Shown here: positions 10,755-22,061 of the stretch, piece after piece
Layout: the number at the start of each line of letters is the position of its first letter
Position numbering within the stretch: the stretch's first letter is position 1
Assembly: GCA_911728435.2 (NCBI GenBank)
Contig: OU452198.1
Coordinates: forward strand, 15,534,001 to 15,598,000
Reading direction: 5' to 3'
Length of the DNA: 64,000 bases
Source: Apoderus coryli
Lineage: Eukaryota > Arthropoda > Insecta > Coleoptera > Attelabidae
The notes under the pieces: model-generated
What the model saw: the letters and a program-made list of their open reading frames with translations, nothing else
Told to the model about the DNA's origin: nothing
The model's database searches: none
Made by a program: the position numbers and the translations under genes

Positions 10755-11572
10755 TTGCATTACAGCGAGCTTTATGTTGAAACAATTATTACCTTTCCAT
10801 TGCAAATTATTAAAAGAGAAAAATTTAGAAAATGTGTATCGAATGAACGTGTTACAGAGGTTAAGGCAAATTTGGATAACTTACTTGTACTGTCCAGATT
10901 TAGCAATTATTGTCTGGAATTATATAAGAAAACTAAAAAAGAATGTGATATATTAATAAAAAATACAAGAACTTCTATTTATGAAGATCGAATGAAAAAT
11001 TCGGATAATAAAGCTAAAGTTATGTGGCCAATATGTAAAGAAATAACAGGAGTACAAAGAAATATAAATATTGCAGTAGAAGGTGAAGCTGATGGAATAG
11101 CAAATAAATATAATGATTATTTATTATTTATAAAACCGTTATTTAAAAACGGAGACTCACAAAATCTGGAAAATTATCGACCCATTAGTTTGCCTCCTAG
11201 TTTTTCTAAAGTATTATGGCATCTAGACTGACAAGTTTTTTGAATAACTGTAATTTACTTCATCTACAACAACATGGCTACTCAAAGGGAAAATCAGCGC
11301 TGCAATCTTTGAGTGTTAAATAATATTTAAGACATCCTTGAAAAAACAATAATATGTCAATTGGTTTGTTTATACATTTACCCAAAGCTTACGATAGCTT
11401 TGACAGAAAGTTATTATTGAAAAAATTAAATCTGCGTGTGCGTGGAAACTCTTTGAAATGGATAGAATCATATTTAACTGACAGGTATCAACTAGTATCA
11501 ATATCAAAAATCCCGATGGCAGCCAGTCGGAAAAGTAGATTTTTGATTTATGTATTTTTTATTTATACTTAG
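10755..11572 (+). pseudogene. LINE-1 of the stack: RT N-terminal part
   Basis: The first open block includes KAKVMWPICKEITGV and, after a short gap, ENYRPISLPPSFSKVLW (conserved RT start). After a frame change at 11231 come HLQQHGYSKGKSALQS and LPKAYDSFDRKLLLKKL, the usual aspartate region of non-LTR RTs, then WIESYLTDRYQLVSI. The reading stops near 11510, where foreign DNA begins. The same RT resumes near 16030. The endonuclease half is missing. Confidence 0.7.
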
Positions 11573-12103
11573 TCTACCACTGATACCCACTATTAATAAA
11601 CAATTAATGGAATATTCTGACATTCGCCAAATATAACCAAAGTGTCATATTGACAGTTATTTTAACTGAAATACCCATTATACTATAATACATACGTAAG
11701 TACGGTCTTATTGTTATTTCACAGGTGTTTATTTGTCAAAATAATTCGAGGTGTAGCGGGTGATGATATTGTTTTTATTTTTTGTTACTTTATATTGACT
11801 TACATTTACTTAAATATGCCAGCGATGAAAAAACTCTCCAAATAAATATTGTAGAGATTTAAGTGCTCTATCATTTGATATGTAACATCGGTATTTTTTA
11901 TTAACAACGAAAAAAATATGATTTTTTTAAAACTTTGACAGGCCGCCATTCTGAAATTAGCTCTCCGATTTCAATCGCCAACGAACTCACGCGATTCCAT
12001 GACCTAGCCGATTTTTTAACCAAATTTTGTTTCGATTGGTCAAAAAATGCGGCCTAGAACGTGACGCAAAGTTTCTATATCCCATATATATATATATATA
12101 TAT
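11573..12103. other. Probable small insertion holding the Penelope element, left part
   Basis: No coding content. With 15836-16029 it separates the two halves of LINE-1, so both pieces are probably one older insertion (about 0.7 kb) that later received the Penelope-like element. Both edges carry gtagattttt in opposite orientation (near 11535 and about 15990-16005), a weak hint of inverted ends. A (TA)n tract at 12085-12103 forms the left junction of the Penelope element. Confidence 0.4.
12085..12103. repeat. (TA)n microsatellite at Penelope insertion edge
   Basis: About 9 TA units directly before the palindrome arm; a shorter AT-repeat stretch follows the right arm (15860-15885). Insertion of Penelope-like elements into TA-rich DNA is common. 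Confidence 0.75.
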
Positions 12104-12180
12104 AATAGTGAATTTGTATTATCAGGAATAGCGGTCTGTAATTATTATTAAGGTCAATGAAAACTCATTTATCCAAAAAT

Positions 12181-12220
12181 CCTCTATATTTCGTCAACTA
12201 TCAGTGACTTCATCAGGAGG
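12181..12220 (-). ncRNA. Hammerhead ribozyme, left arm of Penelope element
   Basis: Inverted copy of the motif at 15719-15758: stem I CCTC/GAGG, core CTGATGA, stem II GTCA/TGAC with an 8-nt loop, GAAA, and minimal self-complementary stem III ATAT followed by A at position 17. All conserved core bases are present. Confidence 0.75.
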
Positions 12221-12538
12221 CAAAGCTACAAAGTATTCTTAAATTACACATACATTTAAAAAGAAAAAAAAACAAACTTACATCAGAGTTAATTACACTA
12301 ACCAAAAAACGTCAACAGAAAACATGAAAACGAATAAATATATAAAATCAACACAAATTTCGTTCACATACACAGTTAAAATCTAATAAAAATTTTGTGA
12401 AGTGCATTATCCTAGTTAGGTACAAAAATTTCCGATATTGAAAGGGAAAAAAAAAAAAAACAGTCTTAAAAATTTTCTAACTACCGTACTATTTACCTAT
12501 ATTGTCTCTCGTCTATTAAATATACGAGGGAGAGTTGT

Positions 12539-13560
12539 TCAGTTAAGTAAGTTGGAGTAAATTATGCTTAGCTGGCTAATGTCAGAGTTAGCGTTTATAG
12601 TATTATTGGTACCGTTAATATGGGTCATTTCCAAAAACAAGCGTTTAGTTAAATTCTTCTCAAAATCTAAGATGGTGGAATTCGTATAATCGAAGTTATG
12701 ATCTAGGTTTAGGCAATGATTTGTCAAGGCACAGGACCGTTTTCCAATTCTCGTATCACTCTTATGTTGTACGATCCTTCTTTTTAACGTTTGAGAAGTC
12801 TGACCAATGTAGCAACTTTCACAATTGCTGCATGGAATTTTATAAACCAACCCACTATTGTACATTAAAGGGGTTTTATCTTTGAGTTTAGTGAACAAAT
12901 TATTAATTGTTAGGGTGTTGTACTTGGCGATTTTTATGTTATTAAATTCTTTGAAATGTTTTACAATATTATTAGTCAGACCTTCAACATACGGTAATTT
13001 TTTATATTTACATTGATTCGGAGCTCGATCTTCCGTTGGACCATCAAAATAACTGGTGTTGTAAATAAGCCGACGCAACAGTTTTCGAGGATAACCATTG
13101 TTTAGGAAAATTTGAAATAACTTATCAAAGTTCTGTTTCAAAAATGTATTGTCGGAAATACAAGTGACGCGATTTCTCATTGCCAAAACAGTATTATATT
13201 TCTGGCTCATAGGGTGATTGGAAAAATAATTAATATACCTCCCTGATGATGTAGGTTTCTGATACCAATTTAGAATTATGTCATTCTCCATTCTCACTAA
13301 CAGTGTATCCAAAAATGGCAATTTGCCATCAACTTCAACTTCCATGGTAAACTGGACGTGTTCATTAACCGAGTTGAAAGTATTAAGTGTAATGTCTAAA
13401 CTATCAGCAGGAACAGAGGTTACTATATCATCAACATACTTGAAAAGAAACGGTATCGAAAAGGGCAATCTCTCAATTATTATGTCTATTAGTGAATCCG
13501 TGACAATCAATGCCAAAATCGGACTGATTGGTGAACCCATAGGTGTGCCGAAAATTTGTT
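12539..13560 (-). pseudogene. Inverted partial copy of Penelope RT and GIY-YIG ORF
   Basis: Same protein as residues of the plus copy from QIFGTPMGSPISPI (RT) through YVDDIV to the GIY-YIG nuclease and stop. The ORF stays open past the junction at 13560 and reads on to 13693 in antisense of the other copy, which is not a real N-terminus. Lacks the first part of the RT, so it cannot act alone. Confidence 0.85.
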
Positions 13561-15400
13561 GTGTGTGTAATATGAGAGGCTTTCTGGCTGATGTTGAGGA
13601 TGTTATAGTCGATACACCGGACGAGCGTAGGGATATTTTGAGAGCACGAGTAACCAATAATTTAACTAATTTTAAAGCGTTTTCACAGGGCAAGAAATTG
13701 TCTCACCTTCAAAAGTGTTACTTAAAAACAAATAAGTTTCTTAAAGATAATCCTGATTTGTACATCTCACAGGCGGATAAGGGTGGATGTACAGTTGCCT
13801 TAAATAAAGATGAATATATCGCTAAGACCAATGAATTACTGAGCCATGACGACACTTATACAAAAATCAATAAAGACCCTACATTAACTGTACAACAAAA
13901 ATTAAACCAATTGATAAAATCTTTGAGGTCTGCAAATGAAATTGATGATAGGGTTGCTCGCGACTTAACAGTTTATAACTCGGTTATAGCCAAACTATAT
14001 TGTTTACCCAAAATTCATAAGATAATGTCCCTTTTCGACCAATTGTTAGCTGCATTGGTGGCGCTACGTATAACTTGGCTAAATATTTATCAAATATATT
14101 AAAAATAGCCTTGGCAGATAGAACACCATATAACACACCTGATACTTTTACATTTGTGAATTTCATGCAGAGACGGAAGTTGCCGAAGGGTTTTATACTA
14201 GTGTCATTAGACGTTGTGTCTCTGTTTACAAATATCCCTTATGATCTTGTTATTGAAACCATTGAATCACATTGGGAAAAGATTACAAATCACACAACAC
14301 TATCAAAACTCAATTTTAAAAAACTTTTAACTTTTGTGTGGGACAATTGTCATTTTTCCTTCAATAACAACGTTTACAAACAAATTTTCGGCACACCTAT
14401 GGGTTCACCAATCAGTCCGATTTTGGCATTGATTGTCACGGATTCACTAATAGACATAATAATTGAGAGATTGCCCTTTTCGATACCGTTTCTTTTCAAG
14501 TATGTTGATGATATAGTAACCTCTGTTCCTGCTGATAGTTTAGACATTACACTTAATACTTTCAACTCGGTTAATGAACACGTCCAGTTTACCATGGAAG
14601 TTGAAGTTGATGGCAAATTGCCATTTTTGGATACACTGTTAGTGAGAATGGAGAATGACATAATTCTAAATTGGTATCAGAAACCTACATCATCAGGGAG
14701 GTATATTAATTATTTTTCCAATCACCCTATGAGCCAGAAATATAATACTGTTTTGGGAATGAGAAATCGCGTCACTTGTATTTCCGACAATACATTTTTG
14801 AAACAGAACTTGGATAAGTTATTTCAAATTTTCCTAAACAATGGTTATCCTCGAAAACTGTTGCGTCGGCTTATTTACAACACCAGTTATTTTGATGGTC
14901 CAACGGAAGATCGAGCTCCGAATCAATGTAAATATAAAAAATTACCGTATGTTGAAGGTCTGACTAATAATATTGTAAAACATTTCAAAGAATTTAATAA
15001 CATAAAAATCGCCAAGTACAACACCCTAACAATTAATAATTTGTTCACTAAACTCAAAGATAAAACCCCTTTAATGTACAATAGTGGGTTGGTTTATAAA
15101 ATTCCATGCAGCAATTGTGAAAGTTGCTACATTGGTCAGACTTCTCAAACGTTAAAAAGAAGGATCGTACAACATAAGAGTGATACGAGAATTGGAAAAC
15201 GGTCCTGTGCCTTGACAAATCATTGCCTAAACCTAGATCATAACTTCGATTATACGAATTCCACCATCTTAGATTTTGAGAAGAATTTAACTAAACGCTT
15301 GTTTTTGGAAATGACCCATATTAACGGTACCAATAATACTATAAACGCTAACTCTGACATTAGCCAGCTAAGCATAATTTACTCCAACTTACTTAACTGA
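13561..15400 (+). pseudogene. Penelope-like RT with C-terminal GIY-YIG endonuclease, 5' truncated, one frameshift
   Basis: From 13561 the frame reads the N-terminal RT region (RARVTNNLTNFKAFSQGKKL, ADKGGCTVALNKDEY, CLPKIHK). A 1-nt loss near 14020 shifts it; the second block (14075-15400) has VSLDVVSLFTNIP, GTPMGSPISPILA, FKYVDDIVTS (RT catalytic box) and the GIY-YIG domain LVYKIPCSNCESCYIGQTSQ with the downstream RRIVQHK and H. Penelope elements use this RT/nuclease pair for target-primed insertion. The native start is missing. Apart from the single frameshift the gene is well preserved, so the insertion is young. Confidence 0.88.
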
Positions 15401-15718
15401 ACAACTCTCCCTCGTATATTTAATAGACGAGAGACAATATAGGTAAATAGTACGGTAGTTAGAAAATTTTTAAGACTGTTTTTTTTTTTTTTCCCTTTCA
15501 ATATCGGAAATTTTTGTACCTAACTAGGATAATGCACTTCACAAAATTTTTATTAGATTTTAACTGTGTATGTGAACGAAATTTGTGTTGATTTTATATA
15601 TTTATTCGTTTTCATGTTTTCTGTTGACGTTTTTTGGTTAGTGTAATTAACTCTGATGTAAGTTTGTTTTTTTTTCTTTTTAAATGTATGTGTAATTTAA
15701 GAATACTTTGTAGCTTTG

Positions 15719-15758
15719 CCTCCTGATGAAGTCACTGATAGTTGACGAAATATAGAGG
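15719..15758 (+). ncRNA. Hammerhead ribozyme, right arm of Penelope element
   Basis: CCTC-CTGATGA-A-GTCA-(8 nt)-TGAC-GAAA-TATA-GAGG: stem I CCTC/GAGG at 15719-15722 and 15755-15758, stem II 15731-15746, GAAA at 15747-15750. Stem III is the 2-bp palindromic ATAT, so a single molecule could barely form it; pairing between two copies would give a stable stem. The AUA triplet before stem I fits the NUH cleavage rule. Hammerheads of this minimal kind are an established feature of Penelope-like elements. Confidence 0.8.
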
Positions 15759-15835
15759 ATTTTTGGATAAATGAGTTTTCATTGACCTTAATAATAATTA
15801 CAGACCGCTATTCCTGATAATACAAATTCACTATT

Positions 15836-16029
15836 GTATAGTACGGTCGATATAGATTATAATATATATATATAGATATATAAACTTTTGAACTGAGGTC
15901 ATTTTTAGGATCCAGGGGTCATAAAATGAAGTACTGCATAAAAATTTTTCAAAATTTCGGTTGTGTCGATCTCCTGAATAGTTAGATTTTTTTTAAAAAT
16001 CTACTAAAAACGGAGAAACCGCCTGTTCG
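15836..16029. other. Right remainder of the insertion around the Penelope element
   Basis: Non-coding; see the entry at 11573-12103. LINE-1 coding resumes just after it. Confidence 0.35.
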
Positions 16030-16870
16030 GAAATGAAATTGAATAACTTTGGTGTTGCACAGGGACACATTTTTGGGCCTATTCTCTTTCTAGTGTATTT
16101 TGATGATATACATAATCTGAAACAAGAACAAAATCTGACAATAGTAAACTATGCTGATGACACTAATGTTCTAATAAGAGGTCAATATATAAATCACTTG
16201 CAGCGAGACTAAAGATATTTCTATGTTAACCTTTCACAATGGTGCACCCAAAATAAATTAATTATTTTCTATTTAAGGAAGGAAAAAAAATATGTAATAT
16301 AAATTAACCTGTACATTATGTTCTAAGATGGAAATGTATATAATTGTATATCCATGTAGAAGACAATCACCATTGTCGAATCGTCGAATGATAAAATTAA
16401 AAAAATAAAGGACAAATTTTACTTGATTTGACTGAACCAATTATTTACAAATATGTATGAAGAAAAATTCGAACCTAATTACGCAAAAGGAATTAAAAAA
16501 AATTAATTAAAATTAAAATTTTTGTATCATGCAAACTTTGAATCTCGTATGAAATATGGTATTATTTTTTGGGGTAGAGATAGTAATGTGCAAAGTATCT
16601 TTGTGGTGCAAAAACGATGTATAAGAATACTAAATAAAATGTCTTATTTACAATCATGTAGAGGGGTATTTCAATCAGAAAAACTATTGACTGTCACTGC
16701 GTTATATATTTATGAATGTTTAGTTTTTTGCATAAACAATAAGGACAAATTTAATGATCTATCTGAGACCCACGAGAACAGTTAACGTGACATACCCAAT
16801 ATATCGTTTAAATCTTTTCTCTAATAATGCACCTTATATGTGTATAAAATTATACAATAAGTTACCAAAT
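16030..16870 (+). pseudogene. LINE-1 of the stack: RT palm to C-terminus
   Basis: Continues the RT of 10755-11572: FGVAQGHIFGPILFLVYFDD, IVNYADDTNVLIRG (active site), an interrupted thumb, then MKYGIIFWGRDSNVQSIFVV, RCIRILNKMSY and the terminal region to LYNKLPNT at 16869, where a mariner is inserted. Several stops and frameshifts. The last coding and 3' UTR pieces are at 17775-17885 and 21270-21345. Confidence 0.7.
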
Positions 16871-16970
16871 ACGAGGCATGTTTTTTAAGTAAGTACCGTT
16901 TTGGAATTAAAAAAAGACGTGCATAGATATCGCAATAATTTTATTTTTACATGAAAGCCTGTACCTAAAT

Positions 16971-17552
16971 CTACTTTTCTACATAATTTCCGTGAATATT
17001 GAGGCACTTGTCATAACGTGGCACCAGTTTATGAATACCCTCCTCATAAAATTCTGCCGCCTGACTTGTTAACCACTGTATCACAAATGTTTTGACTTCG
17101 TTATCGTCTTGAAGACGCTGACCACCCAGGTGTTTCTTCAAGTGCAGGAACAAATGGTAGTCGCTGGGCGCCAGATCAGGGCTGTATGGAGGATGATCTA
17201 GAGTTTCCCATTTAAAAGATTTGATGAGATCTTTGGTCCGATTAGCCACATGTGGACGGGCATTGTCATGTAGCAAAACGATACCCTTACTAAACTTGCC
17301 ACGTCTTTTGTTCTGGATTGCACGACGCAGATTGTTCAATGTCTCACAATAAGACGCTGCATTGATTGTCTCATTACGAGGCAGAAACTCCACTAGCAAT
17401 ACTCCTTTTCTGTCCCAAAAAACTGTGCACATGATTTTCCGGGCAGAAATTGTTTGCTTAAACTTCACTCTTTTGGGTGATGATGAATGTCGCCATTTCA
17501 TGGATTGTTGTTTCGATTCTGGTGTGACGTAGGCCACCCATGTTTCGTTCAA
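16971..17552 (-). pseudogene. Mariner DD34D transposase, C-terminal ~190 residues
   Basis: Open from NETWVAYVTPES through VLLHDNARPHVAN (second Asp) and HPPYSPDLAPSDYHLF (third Asp, 34 residues later) to the stop. The first catalytic motif normally reads DETW; here it is NETW, next to the inversion junction, so the catalytic triad is incomplete. The N-terminal DNA-binding domain is missing. Confidence 0.85.
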
Positions 17553-17670
17553 AACATTTGTGATACAGTGGTTAACAAGTCAGGCTGCAGAATTTTATGA
17601 GGAGTGTATTCAAAAACTGGTGCCACGTTATGACAAGTGCCTCAATATTCACGGAAATTATGAAGAAAAG
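17553..17670 (+). pseudogene. Inverted second copy of mariner transposase C-terminus
   Basis: Codes FVIQWLTSQAAEFYEECIQK and the terminal CLNIHGNYEEK before TAG at 17671. It matches the end of the minus-strand ORF with a few changes, so the two copies have begun to diverge. Confidence 0.8.
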
Positions 17671-17774
17671 TAGATTAAGGTACAGGCTTTCATGTAAAAA
17701 TAAAATTATTGCGATACCTTTGCACGTCTTTTTTTAATTCCAAAACGGTACTTACTTAAAAAACATGCCTCGTA

Positions 17775-17885
17775 GAATGAAAAATACTGAACCAATTAAA
17801 TTATTTAAAAAATAAATTAAAATGCACTTATTTTGATGCCATTTAAAAATGCACAATGTTTGTATGTACTTATGTGGTTGTGGTG
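17775..17885 (+). pseudogene. LINE-1 of the stack, tail of coding region
   Basis: Resumes LINE-1 after the mariner: short block with EPIKLFKK and a Lys-rich run, broken by stops. The LINE 3' end proper (aataaagatgattgatatt) is found at 21270-21345 beyond the long-TIR element. Confidence 0.5.
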
Positions 17886-17887
17886 TG

Positions 17888-20800
17888 CAGGGTGTCCCAA
17901 ACTCGGCGCCCCAGGCCTATTGTATAAAAACCAGATAAGATAATAAAAATCTTTTTTAAAGGGCTAAATTGAGTTGCGCTAAGGTCCATTTTGGGAAAGC
18001 AAAATATTTTTTTCCAAGTTTGCAAAATGTTATTTTTCCACGAAAATACCTGTATTTTGCTACAATCGAAAAGATCTATTTTTTCCCAAACACTTTTCGA
18101 AAAAAAAAAATGTTCTATCTCTTTTCGTTAAAAAATAAGCGCGCCCACACAAAAAAATACTTAAATCTTATTTAATTTAGCCATGTTACCAATCAAGTGC
18201 TCCATGGAAAACAATGATTCTGTTTGATTATTAGTGACAACTGTTCTCGACAAACGAAAATATATGATTTTATGAACAAAATAATGTTTTTCAAAATATT
18301 TGACTTAACCAGGTAAATCATCAAATGCTACATGGAAAGCAATTTTAAACTTATTATTGTATCACACTTTTTGGTTTATTATCTAATTTTTATTATTTTC
18401 TTTGTCGGAAAAATATGGCTGACAATTGAAAGAAACAAAGATGATGAGACGAAGATGACATTGCCTGCACAATATAAAACCAAAACGCATGTTTTGCAAT
18501 AAATTAAACAATTATTATATTATTTTTTCTTTCGTCTGTCGAAAACATTTTTGTTATAAACGTGTTGTAAATAAGTACCTGTTATTACTTTCTGTATCGT
18601 ATTTATTGTTTTGACAATTAATTCTTTATTATTTTGACAAGAATTGTCCCGGATGTTGGAGATATAAAAACTAGGTATTTAAATTATAAGAAAAAACTTT
18701 CAAAAATCATTAATATATCGAAGTATAATTATTCACAAATAGAACAAAATAGTCAAGACAGTAAGCATCTATGGAAAACAATTAGTACATTCTGTAACAA
18801 ACATAAAAAATCAAATGAAATAAAACAAATTAAAATAAATCAAATCACTCTTACTAACAAAAAAGACATAGCGAACGAATTCAATACGTATTATTCAACA
18901 CTAGGTAGTAACATGGCTTCAAAAATTAAAAAACCAACAAATACTAATTTTAAGCGTAAAGTACTAACTACAAATATATTTTTTTACCCTACAGATGTTA
19001 GTGAGGTGGATGGTTTTATTCAGGAACTTAAACCCCATAAAGCAGCTGGATTTGACACAATTACATCCGAACAACTTGAACTTGTTTCAGTATATATAAA
19101 ACAGCCATTATGCTATCTGATCAATGGGATTTTTCAAAGCGGATAAGCCCCTATTTAAAAAAGGCCATAAAAATTTAGTGTCAAATTATAGGCCTATTAC
19201 TCTCATTTCTAATGTTGCAAAGATAGTCGAAAAAGCAATAAAAAAAAGAATAACTTCTTATTTGGAAAAATTTAATATCATATCATCTAAACAGTTTGGT
19301 TTCAAACGGGATGTATCAACTGAAGACGCTATCGTACATCTCACTAATAATGTTTATAAAGCTCTAGATAACAGCAAAACCACCTTATGCGTTTTCTTAG
19401 ATTTAGCGAAGGCCTTTGACACAGTGAATCACCAAAAATTGCTAAGTGTTTTAGAAGACATGGGGTTTAGAGGTCTTGGTTTCGACTTGATAGAGTCTTA
19501 TATTTCAGATCGTGTTCAATGTGTGGCTGTTGAAGGTGAAATAAGTTCCTCGAAGTATGTCCGGTATGGCGTTCCTCAGGGAACAGTACTAGGACCTATT
19601 TTGTTTTCTCTTTACATAAATGGATTGTATGACCAACATTTTAAAGGAGATATATCATCATTTGCTGACGATATAGTCATACAATATACCGCTGATACAT
19701 GGAGAGAACTGAAGAGAAGGTAACAGTAGAAAATGACATATGCGATATAAAATCATGGTTTGATGAAATGTATTTGACTATAAACTTCGAAAAAACTAAG
19801 TATATTCCATTTTCTTGCACTAGAGTATCTTCTTCATATTTTCGTAATATAACAATTAAAGAAAGATCAGATGTAACTCTAATAAATGAAGTAGACAGTA
19901 TTGCATATCTGGGAGTTGAAATTGATAGGTTTCTCAAGTGGGACAAGCATATCAATCAATTGGTAAAAAAGGTACGATTTCTAGTTTTCAAATTTCACCA
20001 ACTTAAATTAATATTAACTAAAACCCAATTAATAACAGTGTATTATGCTTTGGTGCAATCATTAATTCAATATGGAATATGTGCTTGGGGTTCAGCATAT
20101 AAAACTCATCTAAAATCTTTAGAGACTGTCCAAAAATTAATAATAAAAGTTATTTTAAATAAGAAAAGATTGTTCTCAAGCGATTTGCTGTTTAAAGAAA
20201 GTAAATTGATGGATGTTCGACAGTTGTACTGTTACAGAGTATTGCTCTTGCAGCATAGAAACAAGCATTAATTGTCGAATATTCAACATTTTCATAATAC
20301 AAGATACAAAAAGAAAAGAGAATATGCGCACCTAAGAGCAAATAAAAAGTTAGGCCAACGTTCGTTTCGGTTTTTGGCTCCGCGACTGTACTCCGAAATG
20401 CCAGTGGGTCTTAATAAAATAAATAATAAGTTCAAGTTTAAAAAACATCTAAGAGAGTGGGTACTAAATTCAAAAAACATATTGCATGAAATTATTTTAT
20501 ATATATTTATTTTTATCTTTTTCTTTTTTTTTGTATCCAAAAGGTTTTCCTTTGGTTTTGTGGTTGTATATAGTAATCGAATTAGTATTGATATAATTTG
20601 TTTATTAAGTATTAATACAGTATGAATTTTTTAGTAATTAGTAGAAAGTGGTAATTTAGTTCTGTTGTTATAACAAGGATGTATAATCTATGTTCTCTGT
20701 ATAAGAAAGTGTATATTTGTTAAATTCAGCAAAACTAGAGAGACTAAATCTGGCGGTCGAAACCACGCACAAACCTTTTAACAATTTCAGTGGGACCTTT

Positions 20801-21267
20801 GATTTATTTTCGACAATTATATTTATTAAGGATTTATTTTGTACCAAACATTGCTATTGTATGTATGTTGAAAATAAAGATTATTATTATTATTATAGTA
20901 ATGTGACAGAATAATTGTTTTTCATGGAGCATTTGATTTGACATGGCTATGTTGAATTATATTTTAATACTATTTTTTTGTCAGTTTTGGCGCTCTAGCT
21001 TTTTAGGCGATGAAGATAGAAAAAAATTTATTAGAAAAAAGGTATTTACAAAAATTAGGGCTTTCGGAATGTGGCAAAATATAAGTATGTTCGTGGAAAA
21101 ATAATACTAATGACGTCATATTCTCCATTTTCCAAAATCGGAAAAAAATATTTTTTTGGCGTAAAATATACCTGAATGCAACACAATTTATACCACTTCA
21201 AAAAAATTTTAATATCTTATCTCGTTTTCACACAATAGGCCTGAGGCGCCGAGTTTGGGACACCCGG
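17888..21267. mobile_element. TA-flanked long-TIR element (non-autonomous) holding a LINE
   Basis: Ends CAGGGTGTCCCAAACTCGGC and its inverted counterpart with CCGGGTGTCCC at the right. TA follows the right end (21268-21269), TG the left. Inverted repeat similarity continues inward for about 350 bp (e.g. agccatgt...gctccatgGAAAACAA at 18179-18215 against 20920-20960). It interrupts the 3' end of LINE-1. No transposase is recognisable. Confidence 0.75.
18634..20625 (+). pseudogene. LINE-2 of the stack: RT region, three breaks
   Basis: Four consecutive blocks in changing frames: 18634-19146 (pre-RT region, HKAAGFDTITSEQL), 19124-19723 (NYRPITLISNVAKIVEKAI, LDLAKAFDTVNHQKLL, YGVPQGTVLGPILFSLYING, SSFADDIVIQY), 19699-20271 (TINFEKTKYIPF, IAYLGVEIDRFLKW, SLIQYGICAWGSAY) and 20272-20625 (C-terminus, ending in a T-rich run). 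Breaks at about 19140 and 19700 (frame) and 20271 (stop). The endonuclease domain is missing; the 3' tail is AATAAAG(ATT)n at 20873-20895. A 5'-truncated Jockey-like LINE inserted in the long-TIR element. Confidence 0.82.
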
Positions 21268-21269
21268 TA

Positions 21270-21345
21270 CCTAGTTAACGTAATTTCATGTTATGTTGTA
21301 ACATATTTTGAAATAAAGATGATTGATATTGTTAATAAAACACTT
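21270..21345 (+). other. 3' tail of LINE-1
   Basis: gttaacgtaatttcatgtta... to ttgaaataaagatgattgat, directly after the right end of the long-TIR element. It ends 18 bp from the splice donor of gene A exon 1, so the LINE landed at the very start of this intron. Confidence 0.5.
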
Positions 21346-21362
21346 TAGTATTAAGTACTTAC

Positions 21363-21407
21363 GCTGCTACAAACAACAAATAAGAAAGCTAGAGTTTTTG
21401 ATTTCAT
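21363..21407 (-). CDS. Small secreted protein A, exon 1 (signal peptide)
   Basis: ATG at 21405-21407 (minus) encodes MKSKTLAFLFVVCSS, then a consensus donor AGC|gtaagt. It continues in phase 0 into exon 2 (5376-5470), whose first residues LTIVIS complete a typical insect secretory signal peptide. Total product 122 residues, mature about 101. The first intron is 15,892 bp and carries nearly all transposons between 5.5 and 21.3 kb. The phase-matched reading through three exons with good splice sites argues that this is a real gene; expression is not shown by sequence. Confidence 0.72.
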
Positions 21408-22059
21408 AGCTTCTTCCTAAATTCACCGGTTAAAGAATATTGCACTGTAATACTAATAATACTTAATAAACAGATAATAAAATATTAAGTTATATAAAAT
21501 GCAAAATGAATATCATACTTTATCACAGAAAAAATTATTTTGACTTATACAACATGCAGATCACGCACAACATTTTTAAACTATTTTGAATTAGCCTGTG
21601 GCCTTGTTTGTATATAGTTTAAGTAAAACAAATGTTGTTTTATTTTCTACATTAAAAAATTTAATTATAATAATAAATGAATTACAAGGTAAATAAATAA
21701 TATTGATGATATACCTGCGTCAATACCTAATGTAAATGTCTTGTTCTACTAAGTGAAAATAATTAGCGGTGGGTAATTTATTTAACTTTGCGCTGATGAT
21801 CAACTAATCTATTCTGCAAATTCATCACCACTAAACGAATAATATGTTTTTGTTTATTCACCACTGCGGTTTCTAGAACCATTAATTATTATTTAGAATT
21901 ATATCACTTAGGTACCTAATCATTAATGCTATTAACATTTAGAGTAGTGAAGATGCCGCCCACTCGTTTTGGTGAACCGTTGAAAATTTATGCAAGGCGA
22001 TGCAGCAATGCACCCCGAGAAATTAGACTTACTTCATTGTTATAGGTCTTCCCAAAATA
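21408..22059. other. 5' flank of gene A
   Basis: Promoter-proximal DNA and spacer up to the DD41D element at 22062. No ORF or repeat pair was recognised. Confidence 0.5.
21490..21496 (-). promoter_or_regulatory. Possible TATA box of gene A
   Basis: Minus-strand ttttatataac places TATATAA about 85 bp upstream of the ATG, leaving a 5' UTR of roughly 55 nt if initiation is 30 bp downstream. AT-rich surroundings make chance matches likely. Confidence 0.35.
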
Positions 22060-22061
22060 TA

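Larger units (their letters stand above)
12104..15835 (+). mobile_element. Penelope-like retroelement with 1457-bp inverted arms
   Basis: The left arm 12104-13560 is the reverse complement of the right arm 14379-15835; both are 1457 bp with only a few substitutions seen (e.g. Ala/Gly and Phe/Leu changes in the coding part). The arms contain the RT core to the GIY-YIG domain, the 3' UTR and a hammerhead motif. The 818-bp spacer holds the N-terminal RT part on the plus strand. This is a 5'-truncated plus copy joined head-to-head to a shorter minus copy, a layout known for Penelope-like elements. Confidence 0.88.
16872..17772 (-). mobile_element. Mariner (DD34D) derivative with two 3' ends
   Basis: TA-flanked (16870-16871, 17773-17774), inserted in LINE-1. 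Both ends carry the same roughly 90-bp sequence cgaggcatgttttttaagta... in inverted orientation, and both are continuous with the transposase C-terminal coding region: on the minus strand from 16971 and on the plus strand from about 17555. The element therefore consists of two 3' halves joined head-to-head; the 5' half of mariner is missing. Confidence 0.85.

Noticed and set aside
13278..13560. N-terminal 94 codons of the 274-residue plus-strand ORF
   Set aside because: This part is the antisense of the inverted Penelope copy; real coding starts at the junction 13561.
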